Source of the DNA: Armatimonadota bacterium
GTDB taxonomy: Bacteria; Armatimonadota; UBA5829; DSUL01
Length of the DNA: 64,000 bases
Assembly: GCA_025998755.1 (NCBI GenBank)
Contig: AP024674.1
Coordinates: forward strand, 62,001 to 126,000
Direction of reading: 5' to 3'
Shown: piece by piece, positions 43,796-52,170 of the stretch
Numbering within the stretch: position 1 is the stretch's first letter
How the letters are laid out: every line of letters begins with the position of its first letter
Notes under the pieces: generated by a model
Seen by the model: only the letters and a program-made list of their open reading frames with translations
Databases searched by the model: none
Told to the model about the DNA's origin: nothing
Position numbers and translations under genes: made by a program

Positions 43796-44901
43796 ATCTC
43801 ACGCCCGCCAGCCTCCGCAACCCTGCCTCACTGCCGGATGCCCCGGTATGGGCGGTGGTCGGCGCTGAGGATCTCGCCCGCCGGCAGGTCATGGACGCCA
43901 TCGCAGGACAATATCTGGATTCCGCTTTGGCTGAGTTCGACCACGACCGTCTTGAAGGCGAGTCTCTGGACGCGGGAAGGGTGCTTGCTGCGTGGCAGAC
44001 GGTGCCGCTTGCTTCGCGGAGAAGAGTGGTTACCGTGAGCCGGGTTGAGGAGGCACCGACCGCCGAGCTGCAGAAACTGACCGAGGCCATCTCCAAGCCC
44101 TGCGAGCGGGGCTGCCTGATTCTGGAAGTCCGCTCCGACGAGGGCAAGGACGTCAAAGCCTTGCTGAAAGCTGCCGATGCCGCCGGGGTGGTGGTGACGT
44201 GCCCGGCGGCGAAGGCCGACGACGCCCGCTCATTCCTGAAAGATGCCGCCGCGCGGGCTGGCGTCCGCCTGGAGCCGGCGGCTGCGGAGGAGATGCTGCG
44301 CAGGCTTGGAAGCGATCTCTGGCAGCTGGAGAGCGAGCTCCGCAAGCTGGCGGATTTCGTCTGGCCGGGCCAGTCCATTGGACGTCAGCATGTGGCCACG
44401 ATGATTCCGGCCCCGCCCGAAGATCGCGTCTTCGCCATGATAGACGCGGTGTGCGAAGGTTTGGCCGGTGAGGCTTTGCGGATGCTGAGAGATCTCTTTC
44501 TGCTGGCCGACGACGAGCGTTCGGCCGCGCACCGGACGCTGGCTCTGCTGGCGCGGCATTTCCGGCTGCTCTGGCAGGCCAGAAGCCTCCGCGACGCGGG
44601 GTTTTCGTTTCAAGATGCCTCGGCCTTGCCTGCTGGGGCGGAGAGGTTCCTCCTGCCATCCCCCAACCTGCAGGATGTCCTGAAACGCCAGGCGTTTCTG
44701 ATGCGCAAGTTCGCCGCTCAATCCCGGAGGTTCGGCCTGAAGCGTCTCGCTACGGTCTTCGAGATCCTTACGGAGACCGACCTTGCGCTCAAGGGATACG
44801 CTCCTTCGGCGGGCAGTCCGCAGGCGGATCTTGAGATGTGTCTCACACGGATCGCCATGGCTGCCCGGTCCCCGGCAAAAGCGGGGCCGGGGTCCGCCTG
44901 A
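43792..44901 (+). CDS. holA: DNA polymerase III subunit delta
   Basis: A 369-residue clamp-loader subunit that opens the sliding clamp. Family landmarks are the N-terminal PVWAVVGAEDLARRQ, CLILEVRSDEGKD, LRRLGSDLWQLESELRKLADF, DRVFAMIDAVCEG and the C-terminal DLALKGY. The ATG overlaps the ribF stop (ATGA). It is the last gene of the operon and converges on rpsT; the hairpin after it contains its stop codon in the loop. Confidence 0.93.
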   Translation: MNLTPASLRNPASLPDAPVWAVVGAEDLARRQVMDAIAGQYLDSALAEFDHDRLEGESLDAGRVLAAWQTVPLASRRRVVTVSRVEEAPTAELQKLTEAISKPCERGCLILEVRSDEGKDVKALLKAADAAGVVVTCPAAKADDARSFLKDAAARAGVRLEPAAAEEMLRRLGSDLWQLESELRKLADFVWPGQSIGRQHVATMIPAPPEDRVFAMIDAVCEGLAGEALRMLRDLFLLADDERSAAHRTLALLARHFRLLWQARSLRDAGFSFQDASALPAGAERFLLPSPNLQDVLKRQAFLMRKFAAQSRRFGLKRLATVFEILTETDLALKGYAPSAGSPQADLEMCLTRIAMAARSPAKAGPGSA

Positions 44902-44918
44902 CGGCCAAACCCCGGCCC
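44884..44918. terminator. Bidirectional hairpin between holA and rpsT
   Basis: GGGCCGGGGT (44884-44893) and ACCCCGGCCC (44909-44918) form a 10-bp GC stem shared by both converging transcripts. The holA stop codon (44899-44901) lies in the loop. There is no T-run, so termination may be partial. Confidence 0.55.
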
Positions 44919-44953
44919 GCACATCCTAGAAAGCCCGGAAACCGGCTCCGCTC

Positions 44954-45223
44954 TTACTGATTCTGCTGAGACGCCGCCTTGTTCGCCTGCTTCATCAGGC
45001 GCGACTTGCGCCGCGCGGCGGCATTCTTGTGAATGATGCCCTTCTGCGCCGCGCTGTCAATGACGCTGGCGGTGGCACTGATCAGCTCGGGAGCCTTCTC
45101 CGTGCCGAACGCTGCCCTCGTCTTCTTGACGAAGGTCTTGATCTTGGACTTCCAGCTGAGATTGCGCAGCCTGCGCTGTCTGGACTTCTTGACGTCTTTG
45201 ATGACTGACTTGATATTGGGCAA
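44954..45223 (-). CDS. rpsT: 30S ribosomal protein S20
   Basis: An 89-residue, Lys/Arg-rich helical protein of the small subunit. NIKSVIKDVKKSRQRRLRNL and KGIIHKNAAARRKSRLMKQ match the family. The start is TTG, which is common for S20 in other bacteria as a form of low-level or autogenous control. A promoter lies upstream at 45277-45306. Length is normal. Confidence 0.95.
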   Translation of the reverse strand: MPNIKSVIKDVKKSRQRRLRNLSWKSKIKTFVKKTRAAFGTEKAPELISATASVIDSAAQKGIIHKNAAARRKSRLMKQANKAASQQNQ

Positions 45224-45276
45224 CGGCGCTGTTCCTCGTGCTTGATTACTGGAATTCTAAAGCCTACCAGACAGGG

Positions 45277-45306
45277 ATGATACCACAGCCTGCCGCGGCG
45301 GCGCAA
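45277..45306 (-). promoter_or_regulatory. Promoter of rpsT
   Basis: On the minus strand TTGCGC (45301-45306) and TATCAT (45277-45282) are 18 bases apart. It is back to back with the tRNA promoter: their -35 boxes lie 15 bases apart. Confidence 0.55.
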
Positions 45307-45321
45307 GGTGGCGTATTTCCC

Positions 45322-45350
45322 TTGATATCGCGGGGCTCTTGGGATATAAT
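45322..45350 (+). promoter_or_regulatory. Strong promoter of the tRNA-Met gene
   Basis: TTGATA (45322-45327), a 17-base spacer and a perfect TATAAT (45345-45350), 45 bases before the tRNA. Confidence 0.8.
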
Positions 45351-45394
45351 CGGCAGTGCCCCGCGCGTTTCCTCACGCCGCGGGAATGGAGCGC

Positions 45395-45468
45395 GGCGGA
45401 GTAGCTCAGTTGGTCAGAGCACACGGCTCATACCCGTGGCGTCGCCGGTTCGAGTCCGGCCTCCGCTA
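45395..45468 (+). tRNA. tRNA-Met (CAT), elongator type
   Basis: A 74-nt cloverleaf. The acceptor GGCGGAG pairs with CTCCGCT with a G1-U72 wobble, D-arm GCTCAGTTGGTCAGAGC, anticodon stem CACGG/CCGTG with anticodon CAT at 45429-45431, and T-arm GCCGGTTCGAGTCCGGC. CCA is not encoded. The sequence resembles elongator tRNA-Met; a lysidine-modified tRNA-Ile with the same anticodon cannot be excluded. It lacks the three G-C pairs typical of initiator tRNA. Confidence 0.9.
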
Positions 45469-45496
45469 CTTTCCTCTCTCCCTTAGTTACCACACT

Positions 45497-45516
45497 AACG
45501 CGGGACAGCCCGCGTT
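45497..45516 (+). terminator. Hairpin downstream of tRNA-Met
   Basis: AACGCGGG, ACAG, CCCGCGTT is a perfect 8-bp stem 28 bases after the tRNA, without a T-run. It may define the 3' end of the tRNA precursor. Confidence 0.35.
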
Positions 45517-45614
45517 CGCGCCTTATCCGTCCTGGCCTGTTCGCAGGGAGGATTCTCCTTCTGCAGTCTCTAAGCCTGCGGGGACAGCCGTCCCGGAAAG
45601 GAGTCGAGGGCATC

Positions 45615-46943
45615 ATGCCGGAAATCCCGGAGCGCTGGCGCTGGTTCGCTGAAGGCCGCTACGGTCTGTTCATCCACTGGGGTCCATATTCCATGTGGGG
45701 AAGGGGAGAGCAGGTGCTGTTGCGCGAGCGCCTGGACCAGGCGGATTACGAGCGCCAGGCTTGTCTCTGGAACCCTGAACGCTACGATCCTCGCGAGTGG
45801 GCGCGTGTGGCGAAGCGGGCCGGAATGAGATACGCCGTCCTGACCAGCCGCCACCATGATGGCTACTGCCTATGGGATTCCAGGCTGACCGACTATACCA
45901 GCGCTGCCCAAGCTCCCGGCCGCGACTTTGTCCGGGAATATGTGGAGGCGTTCCGGGCGGAAGGGTTGCGCGTTGGACTTTACTACTCCTTCATGGACGC
46001 CCGCATCCCCGCTTTCTGGGAAGGTCCCGCAGGGCTGCCGGAGGAGTGGGAAGCGTTCCGGGAATACATCCACGGCCAGGTCCGAGAGCTGCTGACCGGA
46101 TACGGCAAAATAGACGTGTTCTGGTTCGACGGGGCCTGGCCCCGCTCGCAGTCCGAACTGAAGAGCCGGGAGCTTGTGGAGATGATGCGCGCTCTCCAGC
46201 CGGATATCCTGATCAACAACCGGCTGGGGCACGCAGAGGCCGCAGCAGCGGGTGATGAAGAAGCTATCGAGGACGCCGGTCTGGCGGCTGAACTGGGCGA
46301 CTTCGGCACGCCGGAGCACCGGATCGTGGCGGAAGACCGCCTGTGGGAATCCTGCCAGGTCAGTACACAGCGGCTCTGGGGGTACACCATCGGGGAGCGA
46401 TGGCGCAACACCGACCATCTGCTGTCCTTTCTGGTGGAGGCGGCGGTCAAGGGCGGCAACCTTCTGCTGAATGTCGGCCCGAAGCCGGACGGAACATTCC
46501 CTCCGGAGTTCGTTGAGCGGGCTACGGCCATCGGCGAGTGGCTAAAGGTGCACGGAGAAGCCATCTACGGGCGTGGATCCGGCAATGTCACAGAGTTCGT
46601 GACCTACGGCTGGCAGACCGTGCGAGGGAACAATCTGTATCTGATCATCCGCTTCTGGGACGGACGCGACACCCTCACGATGCCCGGTTTGAAATCCCGC
46701 GTTCAGCGTGCGGTGCTGCTCACTACGGGACAGGATCTGGAAGTCCATCAGAGCCGTGACTACCTGACGCTCAGGCGGCTGCCTGCCAGGCCGCCCACGG
46801 ACCTGTTCCCCGTCATCCGGCTGGAGTGCGACGGGGAGCCCGAGGCGTGGGACTGGGCGAAGGAGCGTCTCTGGAAATACGACCCGCGCATCAATACGGA
46901 GTGGGCCGCCGCCCGCGGGCGCACGGTATGGGTGGGAAAATGA
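45615..46943 (+). CDS. Alpha-L-fucosidase, GH29 family
   Basis: A 442-residue enzyme that removes alpha-L-fucose from glycans. Landmarks are FAEGRYGLFIHWGPYSMWG, YAVLTSRHHDGYCLWDS, LRVGLYYSFMD and the nucleophile Asp in DVFWFDGAWP, with NRLGH following. The C-terminal part carries a beta-sandwich. No signal peptide is seen. GGAAAGGAGTCGAGGG precedes the ATG. Many Armatimonadota encode several such enzymes. The gene stands between the tRNA and a convergent YnfA-like gene. Confidence 0.92.
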   Translation: MPEIPERWRWFAEGRYGLFIHWGPYSMWGRGEQVLLRERLDQADYERQACLWNPERYDPREWARVAKRAGMRYAVLTSRHHDGYCLWDSRLTDYTSAAQAPGRDFVREYVEAFRAEGLRVGLYYSFMDARIPAFWEGPAGLPEEWEAFREYIHGQVRELLTGYGKIDVFWFDGAWPRSQSELKSRELVEMMRALQPDILINNRLGHAEAAAAGDEEAIEDAGLAAELGDFGTPEHRIVAEDRLWESCQVSTQRLWGYTIGERWRNTDHLLSFLVEAAVKGGNLLLNVGPKPDGTFPPEFVERATAIGEWLKVHGEAIYGRGSGNVTEFVTYGWQTVRGNNLYLIIRFWDGRDTLTMPGLKSRVQRAVLLTTGQDLEVHQSRDYLTLRRLPARPPTDLFPVIRLECDGEPEAWDWAKERLWKYDPRINTEWAAARGRTVWVGK

Positions 46944-46955
46944 GCCGCAAGGCTG

Positions 46956-47282
46956 TCAGTTCCCGCGCGGCCCCAGCACGATAAGCGCTGCTCCTGCCAG
47001 ACAGACGGCTGCTCCGGACAGGTCCCAGACATCGGGCCGGGTCTTCTCCACCGTCGCCAGCCACACCAGCGACGCGGCGATGTAGATCCCTCCGTAAGCG
47101 GCGAACGTCCGCCCTGCGAAGGCCGGTTCCGTGCGGGTCAGCGCGAAGGCAAAGAACAGAAGCGCTGCGATTCCGGGAATGAGCCAGAGCGGGCTTTTCC
47201 CCAGCCTCAGCCACATCCAGAACGTGAAGCAGCCCGCGATCTCGGAGAATGCCGCCAGTGCATACCACAGAAATGAGGTCAT
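46956..47282 (-). CDS. YnfA-family small membrane protein
   Basis: A 108-residue protein with four transmembrane helices, of the UPF0060/YnfA family related to small multidrug resistance transporters. [19 protein letters not shown] and [17 protein letters not shown] match the family. GGAGGATCGGC precedes the ATG. Its start overlaps the end of a doubtful upstream frame by 4 bases. Transport function is inferred from family only. Confidence 0.88.
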   Translation of the reverse strand: MTSFLWYALAAFSEIAGCFTFWMWLRLGKSPLWLIPGIAALLFFAFALTRTEPAFAGRTFAAYGGIYIAASLVWLATVEKTRPDVWDLSGAAVCLAGAALIVLGPRGN

Positions 47283-47518
47283 GCCGATCCTCCGGCCAGA
47301 TACCGGTCATAGATTTCGGGACGCCGATACCCCCAGCCCATCCAGCCCAAAGGGTCGGCGTGGATCTTCTCGCGAAGACACCCCACCGGCAGATCCAGCA
47401 ATCTGACAGCCGGCCCCGCTTCCATCTGATGGAGCCACTGGCCGCCTGGCCCCTCCGCAAAACTGCCTCCGTTGAAGTGGATGCTGTGATTCTCCACGGT
47501 GTCGAACACTGTGCTCAC
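47279..47518 (-). CDS. Possible small protein or gene remnant upstream of YnfA-like gene
   Basis: An 79-residue frame beginning with GTG ([18 protein letters not shown]) whose last codons overlap the next gene as ATGA. The composition (aromatic and hydrophobic alternation, [17 protein letters not shown]) looks coding, but I recognise no family and no good ribosome binding site. It may be the 3' remnant of a larger gene whose upstream part (47519-47796) now has an odd Arg-rich composition. Confidence 0.3.
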   Translation of the reverse strand: MSTVFDTVENHSIHFNGGSFAEGPGGQWLHQMEAGPAVRLLDLPVGCLREKIHADPLGWMGWGYRRPEIYDRYLAGGSA

Positions 47519-47796
47519 TGCTACCCGGACACGGGTGACCCTCTCGTTGTCCGGCTCATTAGTCCGCCGCCACGTGCTCCGCGTCCCCGATGCAAGCAGG
47601 CACCCGCGCGACTCCGCGCCTACCGTGCGCGCGAAGCTTCCTGCTCTGACCCATCCTTGCCAGCGCGCCGGGCACGTTACCGGGCGTAATGAAGGATATC
47701 TTCTGTCAGAGATCTCGAGGGCGCGCAATAAACGAGGCTCCTGTTCTTCTTTATGTCTGGTTTTGTCAGACCGTGCTGCTGGGGATCCCGGCGGAG

Positions 47797-48801
47797 TCAG
47801 CGCGGCCTGCGGGTGTCCGAATACACGGTGCGGGCAACCACCTCTCCGACGGCTTTCAGTGACTCCGGGCTGCACTTGTCAGGAGTATCATCCAGCGTGT
47901 GCCAGTATGCGTAGTCGAAAGAGATCAGATCCACGGTGGGAACTCCGGCCCGGATGAGCGGGATGTGGTCGTCCAGGATCTGCGGCCCCGGCTCGTCCGG
48001 GAACACTTTTTCCAGTCCTGCTTCCCGCGCGTGGCGGTAGATGGTGTCCATCAGCCAGGGCGCGGCCTGCTGCGAGTTCACCTCCCGCGGGATACGCAGA
48101 TCCTTCGCGCCCACCATGTCCAGAAGGATGCCGTATTCCACGTCCTGCCCCACGTCCTTCAGCACGGCGCGCCATTGCCGCGCGAACTCCGTGGAGCCGA
48201 GAAGCATGTCCTTCACGTCTTTTCCGAAGTCCTCACCGTCGAAGAAGATCACGACCACAGTAACCGGCGGCTTTTGCGCCCGGAACAGATGTCCCAGCTC
48301 CAACAGCGCCGCCACTCCCGACGCGCCGTCGTTGGCCCCCGGGATGGGTTTGGCGGCTTTGGCCGGGTCGACTTCCTCATCGGCGAATGGACGGGTGTCC
48401 CAGTGCGCGCAGAGGATGACGATGCGATCGGAAGCTCCCGGATAGACCGCAAAGACGTTTGTAAAGGTGATATCTTTCCCGCCGTAGCGCCGGGTGAAGC
48501 TCTGGGTGAAGACCCGGTCCGCCGTCTTGGCGGCTTCCTGTTTCATCCATTCCAGGCAGCGCCGGTGGCCTTCGGAACCGGGATTGCGAGGCCCGAAGGA
48601 GACCTGCTTCTCCAGATAGGCAAAAGCGCGCTTGGCGTCGAAAGCGTAGCGGAACTCCGGAGTGCTCTTCTCTTCCCCGCTTGTTCCCGTTCCGGTGTTC
48701 GAACCGCACCCCGCCAGCGCCGCTCCCAGCAGGACAGCCAGCAGCAGAAAGAGCCGGCCTCCGGCGCGCGGAGCCCATCGGAGCTGTCCGGCCGCCCTCA
48801 C
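47797..48801 (-). CDS. M28-family metallopeptidase/glutaminyl cyclase-like lipoprotein
   Basis: A 334-residue exported lipoprotein (LFLLLAVLLGAALAGC) with a zinc aminopeptidase fold. Metal ligands are in CAHWDTRPFAD, GANDGASGVAALLEL and FFDGEDFG; QILDDHIPLIRAGVPT completes the site. The pattern matches glutaminyl-peptide cyclotransferase-like M28 proteins rather than aminopeptidase Y. It starts within the stop of the upstream gene (GTGA overlap), so the two are co-translated. Peptide substrate unknown. Confidence 0.87.
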   Translation of the reverse strand: MRAAGQLRWAPRAGGRLFLLLAVLLGAALAGCGSNTGTGTSGEEKSTPEFRYAFDAKRAFAYLEKQVSFGPRNPGSEGHRRCLEWMKQEAAKTADRVFTQSFTRRYGGKDITFTNVFAVYPGASDRIVILCAHWDTRPFADEEVDPAKAAKPIPGANDGASGVAALLELGHLFRAQKPPVTVVVIFFDGEDFGKDVKDMLLGSTEFARQWRAVLKDVGQDVEYGILLDMVGAKDLRIPREVNSQQAAPWLMDTIYRHAREAGLEKVFPDEPGPQILDDHIPLIRAGVPTVDLISFDYAYWHTLDDTPDKCSPESLKAVGEVVARTVYSDTRRPR

Positions 48802-49463
48802 GACGTCCGCCTGATGCGCCCCTCAGTGGTGTAGAGGGAGTAGTCGGGTCTGGTTCCGGCCAAGGCTTCCAGCGCGGAGCCGAGCGTCCCGAACCCGTCG
48901 CGCGCGGGTTTGGTGTCACCCCACACCCGGAAGTAGCCCAACCCTCCGGCGGCCAGCCCGGCCGGCATGGCCACCCGGTAGACCCGGGCGTCCTCAAGCG
49001 GCTTCTGCCCTACCTTGACGTCTGCCACGCGGCTCATCGGCGCACTGCTGAGGTCGTATTTCACCAGCAATCCGGATAACTGAAGGAATCCCCGGTTAGG
49101 TTTGGGCGCGAGGGAAACGCTTCTCTCCAGCGCCTCGCGGATCTGCGCTCCTGTCAAACCCAAGACGGCTATCTCCTCTTCCGGGTCCACCACAGTGGAG
49201 GAAAGCGTCTCCGGCGAGATGTCAGCCACGCGCAGTTCCACCGTGCGCAACGTGCCTGCGGGCACGAAGGCGATCTCTGCCCCAGCAGAGCGTCGGACAG
49301 CGTCCGCCACCAGATTGCCCAGACCCGTCTCGGACACGTCACTACCCTTTCCGGAGATAACCTGCCCCTCCGAGGCCGCCGCAAGCGACGCCGTCATCAG
49401 ACTGAGCGCCGCGGCCAGCCTCAGCATTGCCGAAGTGTGCCGGTATCCGTTCCGAGTCTGCAT
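48798..49463 (-). CDS. Solitary 5'-nucleotidase C-terminal domain protein
   Basis: A 221-residue exported protein with signal peptide (MLRLAAALSLMTASLAAAS after a short leader). The body is the 5'-nucleotidase C-terminal (substrate-binding) domain: ETGLGNLVADAVRRSAGAEIAFV, LTGAQIREALERSV, FLQLSGLLVKYDLS and YRVAMPAGLAAGG. The metallophosphatase domain that normally precedes it is absent. TAAGGAGACCTGCG precedes the ATG. It is 11 bases after prfB and overlaps the M28 lipoprotein gene. It may be a binding protein or pair with a separate phosphatase. Confidence 0.82.
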   Translation of the reverse strand: MQTRNGYRHTSAMLRLAAALSLMTASLAAASEGQVISGKGSDVSETGLGNLVADAVRRSAGAEIAFVPAGTLRTVELRVADISPETLSSTVVDPEEEIAVLGLTGAQIREALERSVSLAPKPNRGFLQLSGLLVKYDLSSAPMSRVADVKVGQKPLEDARVYRVAMPAGLAAGGLGYFRVWGDTKPARDGFGTLGSALEALAGTRPDYSLYTTEGRIRRTS

Positions 49464-49474
49464 CGCAGGTCTCC

Positions 49475-50576
49475 TTACTTGATGCCAGCCCGCAGGCCAG
49501 CCTCGATCAGCTCGTCTATCTCGCCGTCCATAACGGCTTCCACATTGCTGGTTTCCGCCTCCGTCCGGTGGTCCTTCACCATCTGGTAGGGCTGGAAAAC
49601 GTAGCTGCGGATCTGGTTGCCCCATTCGATCTTGCGCTGCTCGCCGCGCAGCTCCGCAAGCCGGGCTTCCTCCTCCTGTCGTTTCAACTCCCACAGTTTA
49701 GACGCCAGGATCCTCATTGCCACTTCGCGGTTCTGATGCTGGCTCCTCTCGTTCTGGCAGCTTACCACGATCCCTGTGGGAATATGCGTGATGCGCACGG
49801 CGGAGTCGGTCTTGTTGACGTGCTGTCCCCCCGCGCCGCTGGAGCGGTAGGTGTCTATGCGGAGATCGTCCGGGTTGATCTCGATCTCCGGTCCCTCGGT
49901 GATTTCGGGCACCACGTCCACGGAGGCGAACGAAGTGTGCCGCCGGGCGTTTGCGTCAAACGGCGAGATGCGCACCAGCCGATGGACGCCGCGTTCCACC
50001 TTCAGATACCCGTAGGCGAGCGGCCCTTTCACCAGGATGGTGGCGTTCCGGATACCGGCCACCTCTCCTTCGACTTCATTCAGCACCTCCACCTGATAGC
50101 CTTTGCGCTCCGCCCAGCGGGTGTACATCCTCAGCAGCATGGCTGCCCAGTCGCAGCTCTCCGTGCCACCCGCTCCTGCGTTTACCTCCAGGATGGCGTT
50201 CGCGTCATCATGCGGGCCGGAGAGGAATGTCTGCATCTCAAAGGAATCCAGCTCCGAGACTACGCGCTGAAGCTCCTGTTGGAAGTTCTCCTGCTCCGCC
50301 TCGTCACCGGACTCTCGCACCAGTTCGGCCAGAACCTCCAGATCCTCGATGCGCGATACGATATTGCGATAGGGCTCGACGACGCTCTTCAGCTTCGCCA
50401 GCTCTGTCATCGCCTTCTGTGCCGCCTCCGGGTCGTCCCAGAACCCGGGCTCGCTGCTCTGGCGCTCCAGATCTTCGATGCGTTCCGCTTTGCCGCGGAC
50501 GTCAAAGATGGTCCGCGATCTGTTCGAGCCGCTTTCGCAGCTCTTCGATCTCGCGGCCGGCTTCCTGCAACAGCAT
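49475..50576 (-). CDS. prfB: Peptide chain release factor 2, with programmed +1 frameshift
   Basis: RF2 recognises UGA and UAA stops. Frame 0 starts at ATG 50576 after CAGGAGGAAAACGGC and encodes 24 residues ending ...IADHL before TGA at 50502-50504. The +1 frame continues DVRGKAERIEDLERQ and covers the rest of RF2, with the GGQ motif in SGAGGQHVNKTDS and a full-length total of 366 residues. The slippery site is CTT TGA C, the same as in E. coli. Without slippage the protein stops, so RF2 level controls its own synthesis. Annotation as a single conceptually joined gene is required. Confidence 0.95.
50501..50507 (-). promoter_or_regulatory. prfB +1 frameshift site
   Basis: The minus strand reads CTTTGAC. 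The tRNA in CTT slips forward one base, skipping T of the TGA. The upstream SD-like stimulator of E. coli is weak here (GCGGA instead of AGGGGG). Confidence 0.9.
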
Positions 50577-50703
50577 GCCGTTTTCCTCCTGTCGTTTTGC
50601 CGGGGGATTGTACCACCGGCCAGCCACCTCAGTCGAGGACAGCCCCCCCGCAGGGCAAACGCCGCTAGCGCGCGAACTCCACCAGGAGAGGAGGTCGGCC
50701 GAT

Positions 50704-51693
50704 ATGACCAGCCGAGAGCGCGTCCTGCGGTGCCTGTCCTTTCAGGGTCCCGACCGCATCCCGATGGCGCTTCCTGAGCCGTTCCCGAACGACCTGTGCC
50801 TTGCCGGCGTAACGCCGGATCCCGACTGGAAACCCCACCGGACCTGGGAAATGGAGAACGGGGCACAGTGGGAGGACGAGTGGCACAACGTCTGGCGGCG
50901 CCTGGATACCACACGGGGCGGAGAGGTGATCGAGGGAGCCCTGAAGAACTGGGCCGACCTGGACAGCTACGTCTTTCCGCGCTTCGATTTGCCATCCCGC
51001 TATGAGCACGCCGCCCGGACCTTCGCGGAGCACCCTGACCGGTATCACCTGGGGATGCTGCCGGGCTTTCCCTTCGCCATCATGCGTTACCTCCGCAGGA
51101 TTGATATCTTTCTGACGGATCTGCTGCTGGAGCGGGAGAACGTCGAGCGCCTGAACCGCCGGGTCATCTCCATGCTGAAGCGTTGCATGGATCGATGGGC
51201 CGTAGCGGGCGCGGACGGAGTGTTCTTCGCGGAGGACTGGGGTACGCAGGAGCGGCTGCTTGTCTCACCAGCGCTCTGGCAGGATCTCTTCCGCCCCGGC
51301 TTCGAGGAGCTTACCGGGCACGCGCGGTCGCTTGGCCTGCACGTGTGGATGCACTCCTGTGGCTATATCCGCGATATCATCCCGTCGCTGCGTGATATCG
51401 GCATCTCCGTGCTTCAGCTCGATCAGCCCACTCTCAGCGGGATAGACTGGTTGCGGGAGACAGTGGGCGGCCGGGTGGTCATCTGGTCGCCCGTGGATAT
51501 TCAGAGAGTGCTTCCCACCGGCGATCGCGATCTCATCCGCGCCGCCGCGCGGGAGATGATCCGGAAGCTGGGGCAGGGCGGCGGATTCATTGCCGGTCAC
51601 TACGGCGACCTGCGAGGAATCGCTGTCGAACCGAAGTGGCAGCAATGGGCGTGCGAAGCGTTTGTGGAGTTCGCAGAGGAGGGGGCCTCCTGA
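50704..51693 (+). CDS. Uroporphyrinogen decarboxylase-family (MtaA-like) protein
   Basis: A 329-residue TIM-barrel protein of the URO-D superfamily, nearer to corrinoid/coenzyme methyltransferases than to HemE. Seen: RERVLRCLSFQGPDRIPM, GADGVFFAEDWGTQ, HVWMHSCGYIRDIIPSL with His and Cys that bind zinc in MtaA-like proteins, and GGFIAGHYGDLRGI. GGAGAGGAGGTCGGCCG precedes the ATG. The corrinoid protein at 16171-16806 could be a functional partner, but they are far apart. Divergent from prfB. Substrate unknown. Confidence 0.8.
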   Translation: MTSRERVLRCLSFQGPDRIPMALPEPFPNDLCLAGVTPDPDWKPHRTWEMENGAQWEDEWHNVWRRLDTTRGGEVIEGALKNWADLDSYVFPRFDLPSRYEHAARTFAEHPDRYHLGMLPGFPFAIMRYLRRIDIFLTDLLLERENVERLNRRVISMLKRCMDRWAVAGADGVFFAEDWGTQERLLVSPALWQDLFRPGFEELTGHARSLGLHVWMHSCGYIRDIIPSLRDIGISVLQLDQPTLSGIDWLRETVGGRVVIWSPVDIQRVLPTGDRDLIRAAAREMIRKLGQGGGFIAGHYGDLRGIAVEPKWQQWACEAFVEFAEEGAS

Positions 51694-51715
51694 AGGCGCG
51701 GCCGGGCAGACCCGT

Positions 51716-51744
51716 TTGACACACGTCGAGTGCGCGAATACAAT
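51716..51744 (+). promoter_or_regulatory. Consensus promoter of the queDEC operon
   Basis: TTGACA (51716-51721), a 17-base spacer and TACAAT (51739-51744). Five of six bases match at -10 and all six at -35. It lies 52 bases before queD. Confidence 0.85.
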
Positions 51745-51795
51745 CCCTTTGCAGCAGGGATTGGCCGAGCCAAGTCCGCCTTTGCTCTTCCGCCC

Positions 51796-52170
51796 ATGTA
51801 TAAACTCGTGGTCCAGGTCAGCTTCTGTGGAGCCCATTTCCTTCGCGATTACGAAGGGCCTTGCGCCAATCTGCACGGCCACAACTACCGCGTGGAGGCG
51901 CGCGTCAGCGGCTCGCAACTGGACAGGGCCGGCATGCTGGTGGACTTCAAACAGGTGAAGCAGTTGTTGGAGGACATCGTCCGCCCGTTCGATCACCGGG
52001 TCACCAACGAAGTTCCTCCTTTCGATGAGTTGAACCCCACGGCGGAGAATATGGCGCGCTTCGTGTACGACAGGCTGACGGAAGCGGTGCGGCCGCTCGG
52101 GTTGAATGTGGACTCGATCGGTATCTGGGAGACGGAGAAGTATGGAGCTTTCTACGCTCCCGGTGAATGA
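51796..52170 (+). CDS. queD: 6-carboxy-5,6,7,8-tetrahydropterin synthase
   Basis: A 124-residue T-fold enzyme making 6-carboxytetrahydropterin, the first dedicated step of queuosine and 7-deazaguanine synthesis. Zinc ligands are in SFCGAHFLRDYEG and LHGHNYRVEA; the catalytic Cys, Asp and His are present around CANLHGH and FDHR. ATG 51796 is chosen, because a start at 51730 would lie within the promoter. It has no clear ribosome binding site. It overlaps queE. Confidence 0.93.
   Translation: MYKLVVQVSFCGAHFLRDYEGPCANLHGHNYRVEARVSGSQLDRAGMLVDFKQVKQLLEDIVRPFDHRVTNEVPPFDELNPTAENMARFVYDRLTEAVRPLGLNVDSIGIWETEKYGAFYAPGE

Noticed and set aside
47519-47875. Long minus-strand frame upstream of the YnfA-like gene.
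   Set aside because: Its N-terminal 115 residues are Arg/Pro-rich without family motifs, so only the last part is listed as doubtful.
51730-51795. Longer N-terminus for queD beginning at 51730.
   Set aside because: That start overlaps the predicted -10 region, lacks a ribosome binding site, and adds residues not found in the family.
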